Notes: generated by a model from the sequence alone, not told the origin. DNA of 24,076 nucleotides from Nostoc sp. GT001 (GCF_030382115.1 NZ_JAUDRJ010000003.1:3170733-3194808); one strand, 5' to 3'. Shown: positions 14,725 to 21,935, counted from the first letter of the stretch. A program made the numbers and translations.

Positions 14725-15665
14725 TAGTTCACCTTCGGAACCTTAATATAGCGGAAAGCACCAGGATAGTTAATTATCGTGGGCGTTGTTGAACTAAACA
14801 TGGGATAAACCTTCCGTCCATCCCGCACCGTTACCCATTCTTGGGGCATCAACTGAACCATCTCAATGTGACGCTCAACCACCTCTGGGTCTTTGGTGTA
14901 AAGGGTTATCAGGTCTTTATTTGTGCCTCCGGCTTGTGCGCCGTTGCTTTCTAGCTGACTGGAGTCGCACTCTTGGCACTTCGTGATGTTGAAGTTCACG
15001 TCTCCCTCGGACAAAGCCTCCTTGATGTAGGTAAGCACACTCACAGAGCTATCAGGCATCCTGGTTTTAACTAACTTGAAATAAAAGCCTGTGGAGATTA
15101 AGACATCCATCGGCATTTCAACGTTGTTTGATGCCGTGTGTGCGCTTTTGAGTTCATCTACAAAGAACTCTGCCAGTTCGTCGGGCGCTGCGGTGTTGGG
15201 GTCGAAGCTGGAGTTGTTGAGAGCAACGCTGGCGTTGTTCAAGAAGCCAGTTACATTCAAACGTGTATCGCCAAATGCGGCAATCTTGTGGTGACGTTCG
15301 CCGATGGAGCGCTTTGCAAGCATTTGCTTGCGATTGTTAATCTCTGCCTTTGCACCTGCGTAGTTGTAAGCACGCTCCTGTGCAAAGGTGTAGGAGAAGG
15401 CCGAAGCAATCATGAAGATTTTGTAGCGATCTTCGTCAGCTGACACATCGACGATAGGGATATCGAAAGCGCCATCGCTGATAATATCAGCGTCGCCAAC
15501 TTCGTCCACGGTATCGCGCACGACCTCAGATGCACCTGCTTTTAGGTCTGCTTGGGTGGGGACGATTTTGCCGTTTTCAAAAGCTAAATCGCGATACCTT
15601 CTTGAAAGCACCCCAGGCATATTCTGCTCTAATGCCCGGTATAGTAAATTTCCGCCTGTAGTCAT
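14724..15665 (-). CDS. Major capsid protein (DUF2184/Mu gpT-like)
   Basis: 313 aa, directly after the protease/scaffold and cement genes, the normal head order. Motifs fitting DUF2184-type capsids are DGAFDIPIVDVSADEDRYKI, FAQERAYNYAGAKAEINNRK, GERHHKIAAFGD followed by NVTGFLNN, and near the end MVQLMPQEWVTVRDGRKVYP and a last segment with YPGAFRYIKVPKV. The length is right for a HK97-fold shell protein without a long delta domain. It assembles into the icosahedral shell. Four cysteines near residues 225-245 (CQECDSS) are unusual for a capsid and could sit in an exposed loop. Confidence 0.82.
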   Translation of the reverse strand: MTTGGNLLYRALEQNMPGVLSRRYRDLAFENGKIVPTQADLKAGASEVVRDTVDEVGDADIISDGAFDIPIVDVSADEDRYKIFMIASAFSYTFAQERAYNYAGAKAEINNRKQMLAKRSIGERHHKIAAFGDTRLNVTGFLNNASVALNNSSFDPNTAAPDELAEFFVDELKSAHTASNNVEMPMDVLISTGFYFKLVKTRMPDSSVSVLTYIKEALSEGDVNFNITKCQECDSSQLESNGAQAGGTNKDLITLYTKDPEVVERHIEMVQLMPQEWVTVRDGRKVYPMFSSTTPTIINYPGAFRYIKVPKVN

Positions 15666-15701
15666 AGGTTAGGGAGTGGGGGATAGGGGTGAGAATGATT
15701 C

Positions 15702-16211
15702 TTACGCCAAGTTGATAGACAAAGGAACGACAGAGCCAGCAGTGCCGGACTTCATGAAACGAGCATTTGTTATCTGCACGGCGCGGTTGGTGTCAGCGTC
15801 TGCGCGGAATTGCCCCTTGCGCTGGCCGGTTTGGGGTGTGTGAATCCAGTACACGGCAGACCCTGGTGTGACATTTTGTTGAACTTTTACGCCAATGATG
15901 CCGCGCACCAAGTAAGAAGCAGCCCAGTTGAGGGGATAACCCAAGTCACCATCACCGTTGATACTGAATCCTGAGCGCTTTTCAAAGGTGTCGGTGGCAA
16001 CGGCAATGCCCATCAAAATGCTGTTGGCATCCACAGGGAGAATTACATCTTTATCCCCGGCTCCTTTGGCGATCGCTCGACCAAAAGTGAGGATGCCATT
16101 AGTAGAATCTGCGTTTACCCCCGTGCGGACAATGGCTAATTCTAGGTTGGCGATTTGTCCTTCATATAGAGAAGGCCCGTCAAGTAAGTCTGAATAATTA
16201 GTTGCTGGCAT
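15702..16211 (-). CDS. Capsid structural cement/decoration protein
   Basis: 169 aa. The sequence has the layout of phage cement proteins located before the capsid gene: GQIANLELAIVRTGVNADST, FGRAIAKGAGDKDVILPVDA, ILMGIAVATDTFEKRS, then GVKVQQNVTPGSAVYWIHTP and a C-terminal RFMKSGTAGSVVPLSINL. The last motif is a recognisable end of this family. The protein binds between capsid subunits and stabilises the expanded shell. The gene lies between protease/scaffold and capsid genes, in the place Mu-like and related phages use. Confidence 0.75.
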   Translation of the reverse strand: MPATNYSDLLDGPSLYEGQIANLELAIVRTGVNADSTNGILTFGRAIAKGAGDKDVILPVDANSILMGIAVATDTFEKRSGFSINGDGDLGYPLNWAASYLVRGIIGVKVQQNVTPGSAVYWIHTPQTGQRKGQFRADADTNRAVQITNARFMKSGTAGSVVPLSINLA

Positions 16212-16232
16212 AGTTCATGGATTGGAAGTTAG

Positions 16233-16266
16233 AAGTCAGAATTCAAAATTCAAAAGTCAGAATTCA
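16233..16266. repeat. Degenerate heptanucleotide repeat between protease and cement genes
   Basis: AAGTCAGAATTCA occurs at 16233-16245 and again at 16254-16266, 21 bp (three 7-mers) apart, with CAAAATT-type units between. It resembles the decayed end of the block at 13832-13910 and probably has the same origin. Confidence 0.7.
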
Positions 16267-16273
16267 TTAGTTG

Positions 16274-17407
16274 TTATTTCCAGGCGTTCTCGTATGCTTT
16301 AGCCGCGTCAGCATAGGCGCTGCGGGATTGCTTCTCTTCCTCAGAAAATTCCTCAATTTCCTCATCCCGCACCACTTCACGGAGATTTACCAAATCAGGC
16401 TGAGACTTAAGGAAGCCTTGCAGCCAAGCTAGGTGTGTCTGAGGCTTGCCCGACGCTCCTTTGTCGCTACCGCTACCGCTATCCGCAAACTCCACTTCTT
16501 CTTCTGGCAAAGCCATCATGAATTCAATCAGCTGTGGCTTTTGATTAGGGCGAATTTTGCCACGAAGTCCTTCTACAAAATTGGCGATCGCCTCTCTTTT
16601 CTTCTCCAACTTGGCTTGGCGCAGTTCATTTTGAAGTTCCTGAACCTGCTCTGACAATTCAATGCTTTCTTCTGATGGCACTGGTTCCTCCGTATAATCG
16701 TATTTGTTTAAAAGCTGCATGACTTTCTCCCCGACCTCTTCAAGGCGCGATTCCATGTCGGGGGAAAACGTTTTACTAATAAAGTTTTCTAGTTCATTGA
16801 TTCGGTTTTCTAGGTAGTTAAGACGGTTGTCGTCGGGCAGCGTGAGCAAGTATCCAGGCACAACGCGATCGCTCGTCTCCATCCCATACTGCTCAATTAG
16901 CCATTCCCGCAGATTGCGAAAAATCTCCTTATCCCCGGACATCCCACAACAGAAGTCCACCACTCCCTCTTCGACTTCACCAAAAGCAACGGATTTCAAC
17001 CCTTTTACGGCTGGAGCCATTCCTCCCAAAAAGCCCACATGACGCAGGTAGTAATTTCCCGGCTTGGGATTGGAGGAAGAATCAGGACTGTAAAAACTGG
17101 CTGAAATCTTTTTGTACCGTTTGTTTTTGACCGCCTCTTGGAAGTCTGTATCCCAATCCTTGAGGCTGGCCATCAGTTTACTCCCGACTCGCCGCACTCC
17201 TTCCACCCACGCATAAGCCGGGCTATTGTCGCGGGGATGCCCCACAACAGCTGGTGCGTCAAATAAGTCGGGGTTGTAGCTGGAGGCGATCGCATCAAGG
17301 TCAGATTCATTGAGGGTGACGGTTGTACCGTTGGAACTGGTGTGAGTGCCAGCTGCAAAGATTTCGATTTCTTGGGGCATGGGGAAATAGGGGAAAAGGA
17401 GGGGCAT
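16274..17407 (-). CDS. Prohead protease/scaffold (Mu gpI-like)
   Basis: 377 aa. Residues 11-135 are protease-like: EIEIFAAGTHTSSNGTTVT, APAVVGHPRDNSPAYAWVEG with His57, RYKKISASFYSP with Ser102 or Ser104 as candidate nucleophile, and YLRHVGFLGGMAPAVKG. Residues about 200-290 form long charged helices (NYLENRINELENFISKTF, VQELQNELRQAKLEKKREAI) and the C-terminus ends in a helix (SAYADAAKAYENAWK), as expected of an internal scaffold. Mu gpI is such a protease with a scaffold tail. It should guide shell assembly and then cut itself out. The start is unclear: ATG 17407 directly touches GGGAGG, and ATG 17380 (MPQEIEIF) fits the family better but lacks an SD. Confidence 0.8.
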   Translation of the reverse strand: MPLLFPYFPMPQEIEIFAAGTHTSSNGTTVTLNESDLDAIASSYNPDLFDAPAVVGHPRDNSPAYAWVEGVRRVGSKLMASLKDWDTDFQEAVKNKRYKKISASFYSPDSSSNPKPGNYYLRHVGFLGGMAPAVKGLKSVAFGEVEEGVVDFCCGMSGDKEIFRNLREWLIEQYGMETSDRVVPGYLLTLPDDNRLNYLENRINELENFISKTFSPDMESRLEEVGEKVMQLLNKYDYTEEPVPSEESIELSEQVQELQNELRQAKLEKKREAIANFVEGLRGKIRPNQKPQLIEFMMALPEEEVEFADSGSGSDKGASGKPQTHLAWLQGFLKSQPDLVNLREVVRDEEIEEFSEEEKQSRSAYADAAKAYENAWK

Positions 17408-17457
17408 CCTCCCAAATTACATAGGTAAAGTAATGTACTCGTAGAGTTCCCCCACCT

Positions 17458-17482
17458 CTATCTGGCGGAATCCGCCAGATAG
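17458..17482. repeat. Palindromic repeat copy 2 (11-bp arms, AAT loop)
   Basis: The arms CTATCTGGCGG and CCGCCAGATAG flank AAT. It is the same palindrome as at 3599-3621, with arms one base longer. It lies in the 105-bp divergent gap between the protease gene (minus) and the HTH gene (plus), about 50 bp from the former and 30 bp from the latter. It might act as an operator there, but the other copy does not sit in a promoter region. Confidence 0.75.
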
Positions 17483-17512
17483 AATAATCTGCAAATTATT
17501 AATGTGGACTAA

Positions 17513-17698
17513 ATGCCTAAAATTACTGTTGATTCTCAAGGGCTACAATCTAAAGCACTAGCCATCAGGGTTTATTTTTGTCTAACGAAGGGGATGAAGT
17601 CCCGTGAGATTGCACAAGAACTGCAAATTGGTTATCACTTGGCACATTATCAAGCGAAGCGGATTCTCAAAAAATGCAAGATCAACTACCAGACTTGA
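17513..17698 (+). CDS. Small HTH protein
   Basis: 61 aa. GMKSREIAQELQIGYHLAHY followed by QAKRILKKCKIN has the layout of a LuxR/sigma-70-region-4-type helix-turn-helix: a reading helix, then a basic helix. There is no oligomerisation or sensor domain, so the protein is little more than the DNA-binding unit. It is read opposite to the protease gene across a gap with a palindrome, and its 3' end overlaps the end of the gpG-like gene by 17 bp. No SD is seen before ATG 17513. A small prophage regulator is the most likely role; its targets are unknown. Confidence 0.6.
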   Translation: MPKITVDSQGLQSKALAIRVYFCLTKGMKSREIAQELQIGYHLAHYQAKRILKKCKINYQT

Positions 17699-18119
17699 GA
17701 TAACTAAGCAAAATTTCTCCCAACTCCCGCTCATCTTCTGCCGATGCTCCTAAAAAGGGGCGGGCTGGCAAATTGCGCTTGGGGTATCCGTGATGTAAAG
17801 CGCGAGCATACTTAGTATTGGTTCCCACAACTACCTGAGTACCATCGGCGCGGTAGGTGATGGATGCTCTGAGTCTGCCGGATTCGGTCAATATCTTTGT
17901 TCCCCGCTTGCGCTTACGGTAAGCAGCCGACAGTGGGGCCCACGCTACGCCATCGGGGTCATGCTCACCCTTGAAATTCTGCTCAGTTCGCCGCACCATA
18001 AATTCGCCCATTGAGGCAAAAGCTGGGCGGAGGTTATGCAAGCGATGTTCAATTTCTTCAAGCCCATGACGTGCAGCGAGGTCATCGAGGGTAATAATGA
18101 TGTCAGCCATAATGGTCAC
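17682..18119 (-). CDS. Virion morphogenesis protein (P2 gpS/Mu gpG-like)
   Basis: 145 aa from GTG 18119, or 142 from ATG 18110 (MADIIITLDDL), which I prefer although neither has a clear SD. The family pattern is clear: FMVRRTEQNFKGEHDPDGVA followed by WAPLSAAYRKRKRG, then ILTESGRLRASITYRADGTQ, VVVGTNTKYARALHHGYPK and LPARPFLGAS. Phage_tail_S proteins help complete or join tails to heads, and in Mu gpG lies next to gpF and the protease gene, as here. Two plus-strand genes separate it from the gpF cluster. Confidence 0.85.
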   Translation of the reverse strand: MTIMADIIITLDDLAARHGLEEIEHRLHNLRPAFASMGEFMVRRTEQNFKGEHDPDGVAWAPLSAAYRKRKRGTKILTESGRLRASITYRADGTQVVVGTNTKYARALHHGYPKRNLPARPFLGASAEDERELGEILLSYLKSGS

Positions 18120-18151
18120 GTTAGACGTAGCGACATCACGAGAATTCCCCT

Positions 18152-18412
18152 ATGAGTGAAGTGAAAGCAAGCTATATTCAACGGAACAATGCAAATCTAG
18201 ATGACTTGCAGCCCAAAGCTAGGCTGTATCGCTTTGAAGAGATGCTTGGTTACGTGGCTCGGATCGGCAATAACAATGACTACGCTGTTTATTGCGCTAG
18301 TGCTGACTGGACATTAGATACCATTGCCGACTATGGAAACAAGATTTCAGAGCAGGAAGCCAGAGACTTGTTCCCTATTTGCTTAGAAGCAGGGTTGAAT
18401 TATAGATGGTGA
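18152..18412 (+). CDS. Hypothetical protein (plus-strand cargo)
   Basis: 86 aa. The sequence is acidic and without recognised motifs; notable parts are YRFEEMLGYVARIGNNNDYA, CASADWTLDTIADYGN and a C-terminus rich in aromatic residues (GLNYRW). It starts 32 bp from the divergent gpG-like gene and overlaps the next plus-strand gene by 7 bp, so the two are likely made and used together. Its orientation against the surrounding head genes suggests that it is separately expressed, as phage moron genes often are. The function is unknown. Confidence 0.6.
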   Translation: MSEVKASYIQRNNANLDDLQPKARLYRFEEMLGYVARIGNNNDYAVYCASADWTLDTIADYGNKISEQEARDLFPICLEAGLNYRW

Positions 18413-18783
18413 AGTTCCCCAGTGATGAAGAATACGACAAACTCCTCCCTCCCAACAACAATCCTTACAAGTGGGGGTATCAGGAGGATGAATACATCAA
18501 TTTCGAGTACCAAAAATCGCGATCGCATGAGAGCGCACAAGAATTACTAGATTTAATGACTAGCATCTCCACAGAGGCTTGGTTTGCTGGATGGATGAAT
18601 GGTACTGAATTTGTACTGTGGGATGCGGCACTTGGAAAACAACTTGAGTGGGGCGGTGTTTTCATCGACCAAAAAACAGGGGAAAAGCTGAAAAGCCTGT
18701 CTGATTCCTGCGGCGGCTGGTGGATTTATCATCGCGGAGAGAGGTTTTTGAGTTTGGAGGAATGGCAGAATTTGTATGAATAA
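18406..18783 (+). CDS. Hypothetical acidic protein (plus-strand cargo)
   Basis: 125 aa, starting inside the end of the upstream gene. It is acidic and unusually rich in Trp and Tyr (NPYKWGYQEDEYINFEYQKS; EAWFAGWMNGTEFVLWDAAL; CGGWWIYHRGERFLSLEEWQ). The arrangement of a W-x-x-G segment followed by GGxWIYH resembles small globular alpha/beta proteins rather than membrane proteins. I recognise no family. It converges with the minus-strand gene at 18787 with only 3 bp between them. A host-interaction or superinfection role is possible only by analogy with other morons. Confidence 0.6.
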   Translation: MVKFPSDEEYDKLLPPNNNPYKWGYQEDEYINFEYQKSRSHESAQELLDLMTSISTEAWFAGWMNGTEFVLWDAALGKQLEWGGVFIDQKTGEKLKSLSDSCGGWWIYHRGERFLSLEEWQNLYE

Positions 18784-18786
18784 ATT

Positions 18787-19074
18787 TTATGAATTAAGCG
18801 GATTGCCTTTAACTCTGCTACTACTCATGCCAACGCGATCGCTATACCCTAAAAAGATAGCGTTTATAGATTGTGATCTATTTATTTCAAAGCTTGGACT
18901 ATCCCCCAAATAAGAATAATTCCCATATACTTCGCTCTCAATGCTCATCGCGTCCAGCTTGATTTTGGTGATGATGATTGTTTCCACGAGATTTAGATTT
19001 TCTTCGTAGCCCGCTACAACCACTTCAAGTTCTGGATACTGAAGCAGAATCTCTGCAAGTTCTTTAGCTTTCAT
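18787..19074 (-). CDS. Small conserved hypothetical protein
   Basis: 95 aa from ATG 19074. The frame is open further up to 19182 but that part is only the shadow of the upstream gene. The start MKAKELAEILLQYPELEVVV followed by AGYEENLNLVETIII resembles small bacterial and phage proteins that begin with MKxxELxExLxxxPPDxEVxV and are of unknown function. The rest is beta-rich (YGNYSYLGDSPSFEINRSQS). Its start overlaps the end of the DUF6464-like gene by 11 bp, so translation is coupled. No virion role is evident. Confidence 0.6.
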   Translation of the reverse strand: MKAKELAEILLQYPELEVVVAGYEENLNLVETIIITKIKLDAMSIESEVYGNYSYLGDSPSFEINRSQSINAIFLGYSDRVGMSSSRVKGNPLNS

Positions 19075-19567
19075 AAAATGAACATTCGCTGCATTCGCCT
19101 GTAGGATTGATAGCACATTGCACATGACAAGAACGCGCATTGAACTTGCACGAAGGATCGCCCAACCAATCATCCTCAGCACCTACTTGAATCTGCTCTA
19201 ATCGATGCCGATAACAATTCAAATCGTATTGACGAAGTAATTCAGCTTCTCGATCGGTAATAAGTTTTGCCCTTGCTGCCTCAAAGTTAAAACTGGGGCG
19301 AAGCGTTCCAGTGTCAGCAAGCCCTAGTTGACGAATCCCTGGAGCAAGACGCGCAAAATCCTGCCACATTTTCCTCATCCCCCCTTGAATCTCAGGACGC
19401 GCCATTGTTTCAGACAGCTTCGCCATTGCTTTATTTGCTTGAGCAAAAGCCTCGCTGACTCCGGTCAGTTTAATAATGAAACCAGTGCAAGCGGTCTTTG
19501 TTGTTGGTTGTCTTCGTACAGCTTTTAGCTTGTGGCGGTTTCGCCTGCGTTGCCTGATTGAGTTCAT
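19064..19567 (-). CDS. DUF6464-like protein
   Basis: 167 aa. The N-terminus is strongly basic (SIRQRRRNRHKLKAVRR). The middle contains helices (FAQANKAMAKLSETMARPEI). The C-terminal 30 residues hold five cysteines at 140, 147, 151, 159 and 162 in SCKFNARSCHVQCAINPTGE followed by CSECSFYES, the pattern of DUF6464, a mainly cyanobacterial family that may bind a metal. It overlaps the gpF-like gene by 4 bp and the next gene by 11 bp, so it is part of the head gene operon. Its role is unknown; the basic start and cysteine cluster suggest nucleic acid or metal binding. Confidence 0.65.
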   Translation of the reverse strand: MNSIRQRRRNRHKLKAVRRQPTTKTACTGFIIKLTGVSEAFAQANKAMAKLSETMARPEIQGGMRKMWQDFARLAPGIRQLGLADTGTLRPSFNFEAARAKLITDREAELLRQYDLNCYRHRLEQIQVGAEDDWLGDPSCKFNARSCHVQCAINPTGECSECSFYES

Positions 19568-20337
19568 TTCTCTAGCGCCTTTTTCACCTGCTCCTGTAAC
19601 TGCTGCGGCAACTTCTGCATTGCCTGCTCCAGTATCGCCTTTTTTTGGCTGGGGTCACTGCCACCGGGGATCGTGCTAAATCCTGGTTCGCCGATGGGTT
19701 TACCACCGATCGCAGGTACTTTTTTGCGATCGCCCGTTACCTTATCCACCACAGTCACCGTCTCTTGCGGCGGTTCATCCACCGTTAGCCCCTCTCGGTC
19801 AAGGTCGCGTTGAGAGAGTGAAACCACGCCGCACCTGCATCCCCAACCATTGACGGGGTAGCACGTCTGCCAAAAAGGACTGTCAGCAGGGTAGATTTTA
19901 CCATCCAGCGCGAGATGGTGCGGACGAGGCACACGACTATCTCTGTGCACATATTGCCAAAATCCCCGCAGTTTTAGCACCTCTGGGTCAGACATCTGCT
20001 TGTAGCGCCCTGCCTGATATGCATTTCTGAGGTTTTGATTGAAGATGAGTGCAGTTCTGTATGGGCGATTCGCCGGATTCCATCCCGCCTTATCTATCGC
20101 TTTGTCAAATCCCTTCTTAAATTCGCCGTAACTGTCGCCGTTTTCTAGCCCACTCAATATAAGGTTGTATACGTCGTTGAGCAATTCGGCTTCTGTGACT
20201 GTGGCAACGGTAAACGCAAAATCCTGGGCCGCATCAGCGAAGTTATCCCAAGCGAGGCTACCTAGTGGGGTTTTATTGCGAAAATAAGCGATCGCCTCAT
20301 CAAAGGGCAGTTTAAAAGGATCGATGGTTTCTGGCAT
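19564..20337 (-). CDS. Mu gpF-like phage head morphogenesis protein
   Basis: 257 aa. Residues 90-175 carry the hallmark of the Phage_Mu_F family: RTALIFNQNLRNAYQAGRYK, FWQYVHRDSRVPRPHHLALD followed by GKIYPADSPFWQTCYPVNGW and GCRCGV. Residues 10-85 are helical and include FDEAIAYFRNKTPL. The C-terminal 60 residues are helical and charged. GpF-like proteins attach to the portal or inner head and are needed for head assembly. The gene lies 4 bp after the RHH-like gene, with the stop overlapping DUF6464-like by 4 bp. The portal gene is not in the window; it should lie to the right. Confidence 0.88.
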   Translation of the reverse strand: MPETIDPFKLPFDEAIAYFRNKTPLGSLAWDNFADAAQDFAFTVATVTEAELLNDVYNLILSGLENGDSYGEFKKGFDKAIDKAGWNPANRPYRTALIFNQNLRNAYQAGRYKQMSDPEVLKLRGFWQYVHRDSRVPRPHHLALDGKIYPADSPFWQTCYPVNGWGCRCGVVSLSQRDLDREGLTVDEPPQETVTVVDKVTGDRKKVPAIGGKPIGEPGFSTIPGGSDPSQKKAILEQAMQKLPQQLQEQVKKALEK

Positions 20338-20341
20338 GGGT

Positions 20342-20590
20342 TTAAGGTTCCCTTGTTAAAAGCCCCTCTCGTTCTAGTCCCTCAATTACCCATTGCCTGA
20401 TTTTATCTGAGCGGCTGGGGAGCGATCGCAGTAATTCGTCTACCTCTGTGCTGAACTTCACGCAGATAGGCGAATCCGCCATAGATCCTGGCTCATTAAT
20501 AAATCTTCCATTTGTATCCCTTTTAGCTCTGTCTATAGGGCGTTCCATTAATGCTAATCCAATTTTTCCCTCTATCTTACCAATAGCCAC
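20342..20590 (-). CDS. Ribbon-helix-helix-like regulator
   Basis: 82 aa from GTG 20590; a later ATG at 20548 is an alternative. The C-terminal half SPICVKFSTEVDELLRSLPS followed by RSDKIRQWVIEGLEREGLL has the strand-helix-helix layout of ribbon-helix-helix proteins. The first 38 residues are basic and probably flexible. The GTG lies inside the palindrome at 20588-20601, and a second copy lies 75 bp away, so autoregulation is likely. The gene is the first of a run that continues 4 bp later with gpF, so the protein could control head gene expression. The binding partner is inference; the layout is seen. Confidence 0.6.
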   Translation of the reverse strand: MAIGKIEGKIGLALMERPIDRAKRDTNGRFINEPGSMADSPICVKFSTEVDELLRSLPSRSDKIRQWVIEGLEREGLLTREP

Positions 20591-20601
20591 GGTATACCGT
20601 G
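20588..20601. promoter_or_regulatory. Operator-like palindrome 1 over the RHH start codon
   Basis: CACGGTATACCGTG is a perfect 14-bp palindrome. Its first three bases are the complement of the GTG start at 20590. The core CGGTATACCG is repeated in the second palindrome at 20676-20690. Likely bound by a dimeric regulator, the best candidate being the adjacent RHH-like protein. Confidence 0.7.
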
Positions 20602-20668
20602 ATAAGTTTCCTTAATTGCAAAACTGATTTTTGCTCAAAATCCATAGAAAATGCTCATACGAAATTTA

Positions 20669-20697
20669 TTTACACCACGGTATACCGTTGCTATAGT
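20669..20697 (+). promoter_or_regulatory. Sigma-70-type promoter for the AT-hook membrane protein gene
   Basis: TTTACA (20669-20674) and TATAGT (20692-20697) are separated by exactly 17 bp. The spacer is almost filled by the second palindrome, so a bound regulator would block the promoter. Transcription should begin near 20704. The gene start at 20749 is preceded by AAAAGGA with 5 nt spacing. Confidence 0.7.
20676..20690. promoter_or_regulatory. Operator-like palindrome 2 in the promoter spacer
   Basis: CACGGTATACCGTTG contains a perfect 12-bp palindrome (20677-20688) and shares 13 bases with palindrome 1. It sits between the -35 and -10 boxes of the plus-strand promoter. Confidence 0.7.
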
Positions 20698-20748
20698 GGG
20701 TACATGAGCGAGGGACACCACTTCAACCCCCTCCCGAAAAGGATTTAC

Positions 20749-21189
20749 ATGCAAGCATTACTAACTAACGCGATCGAGATTGTATTTTGGGCTTTTGTTT
20801 CTCACATCATTTTTGATTTCATCAACGGGCTTTTTCCTGTACCTCCAATGCCAGATGTCGCAGACATACAATTACCTGCCCAACAACAGGAAAGCGAAGA
20901 ACCAGACACAAGAGAAAATGCTTTACTACCCGACCCCTGGCTGTGCGATAACGTGGCAATCACCCCCGCTATCGCCACGCTCCCTGCCACACCTCTGTTC
21001 AACAGGCTTTTGCTTCTACCGCCTGCCAAATCGGTGGCGATACCTATGGTGGACTGCGCCAACACACCAATATCTGAATCAAACCCGCCCATTACCCAAA
21101 AGCGTAAACCTGGCAGACCCAAAAAGGACACCCCTGCAACGACTGTAGCCCCCAAGCGTAAGCCTGGTAGACCGAAGAAGATAGCGTAG
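20749..21189 (+). CDS. Membrane-anchored protein with two AT-hooks
   Basis: 146 aa from ATG 20749, which has AAAAGGA 5 nt upstream. The frame is open to 20599, but that start would lie before the promoter. Residues 6-29 (TNAIEIVFWAFVSHIIFDFI) are one hydrophobic helix, likely a membrane anchor. The middle is Pro/Glu-rich and disordered. The C-terminus carries two AT-hooks, KRKPGRPKK at 118-126 and 136-144, which bind AT-rich minor grooves in other proteins. A membrane anchor plus DNA-binding motifs could tether DNA to the membrane. The gene is controlled by the operator-bearing promoter at 20669-20697. No homologue with a known role comes to mind. Confidence 0.65.
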   Translation: MQALLTNAIEIVFWAFVSHIIFDFINGLFPVPPMPDVADIQLPAQQQESEEPDTRENALLPDPWLCDNVAITPAIATLPATPLFNRLLLLPPAKSVAIPMVDCANTPISESNPPITQKRKPGRPKKDTPATTVAPKRKPGRPKKIA

Positions 21190-21205
21190 ACGTAGACTTC
21201 AAAAT

Positions 21206-21276
21206 CCCCTGAGCGATGCCTGCGGCGGGCTTCTCTACGAGACGCTACGCGAACGCCTACGCTATGCGCTCAGGGG
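21206..21276. repeat. Dispersed repeat with 10-bp terminal inverted arms
   Basis: CCCCTGAGCG (21206-21215) and CGCTCAGGGG (21267-21276) are complements around a GC-rich middle with GCGATGCCTGCGGCGGGC and GACGCTACGCGAACGCC, words that are highly repeated in Nostoc-type genomes. It lies just after the stop of the AT-hook gene. A hairpin could stop or protect the transcript, but no T-run follows. The rest of 21190-21345 holds no gene. Confidence 0.65.
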
Positions 21277-21345
21277 AATAAGGGGCAGATGGATCAAATG
21301 TGGCTAACAGTATTTTTTTGAGTTTGAATAGGAGGAATGTAGCAC

Positions 21346-21933
21346 TTGAATATAAATAAAAATATGCACGCTAGTCTTGACAGAATGTTGGTTCGCGTTT
21401 TTAATTCTCAATACTATCTTGATACTGCTCCTGGAGACAAATTTAATTCATTAGTAATAGAAAAGTGTACAAAAGCAGACACATTTGAAAAGCTTGATAA
21501 AAACTGGCAAACATTTTTAGGTGCTTGCCTTTATTCGGCGGGTATGCGCCCAGGAAGCAAGCCTGATTATCCTCTGTATTCAGGGCTGACTGATGAGCAG
21601 ATCAAAGCAATTCAATCTTGCATAAAAAAAGAGGATTCAGATTTTACTCTTGAATTTACAGATGCAGACAAAGCATTTTTATCCGCACGTGAAAAAAAAA
21701 TAATCACTAACAAAGACCGATATCCAGATGTGGATTTTTTGCCAAACGACGAAATTTTTAAAATAGGAGATATTGGCGGAACTGCACTGTTGCTAGTGGG
21801 CACAGAGCAAGGTTCTAATGCCCCTATAGTCGCTAAATCCTACGAAAGCGACTCTGATGAAGAACTCTTTGCAATCCCATTGTATGAGTTACTCAATTCC
21901 CAAGATCCAGTTAATATTACAGAAGAAATTTAG
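21346..21933 (+). CDS. Hypothetical acidic protein convergent with the ADP-ribosyltransferase-like gene
   Basis: 195 aa from TTG 21346, which has GGAGG 10 nt upstream; the next in-frame ATG (21364) has no ribosome site. It is acidic, especially at the C-terminus (SYESDSDEELFAIPLYELLN), has no signal peptide or membrane segment, and looks globular: WQTFLGACLYSAGMRPGSKP, YSGLTDEQIKAIQSC, GDIGGTALLLVGTEQGS. No family is recognised. Only 2 bp separate its stop from the stop of the toxin-like gene on the other strand. An immunity or antitoxin role is a guess from position and acidity. Independent regulation is suggested by the 156-bp gap before it. Confidence 0.65.
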   Translation: MNINKNMHASLDRMLVRVFNSQYYLDTAPGDKFNSLVIEKCTKADTFEKLDKNWQTFLGACLYSAGMRPGSKPDYPLYSGLTDEQIKAIQSCIKKEDSDFTLEFTDADKAFLSAREKKIITNKDRYPDVDFLPNDEIFKIGDIGGTALLLVGTEQGSNAPIVAKSYESDSDEELFAIPLYELLNSQDPVNITEEI

Positions 21934-21935
21934 CT

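Noticed and set aside
18787..19182. The longer version of the small gene starting at 19182
   Set aside because: The first 36 residues are the upstream DUF6464-like gene read in another frame; ATG 19074 gives the family-like start.
21206..21276. The inverted arms as an insertion sequence
   Set aside because: The element is only 71 bp, has no transposase and no flanking target duplication. A dispersed hairpin repeat fits better.
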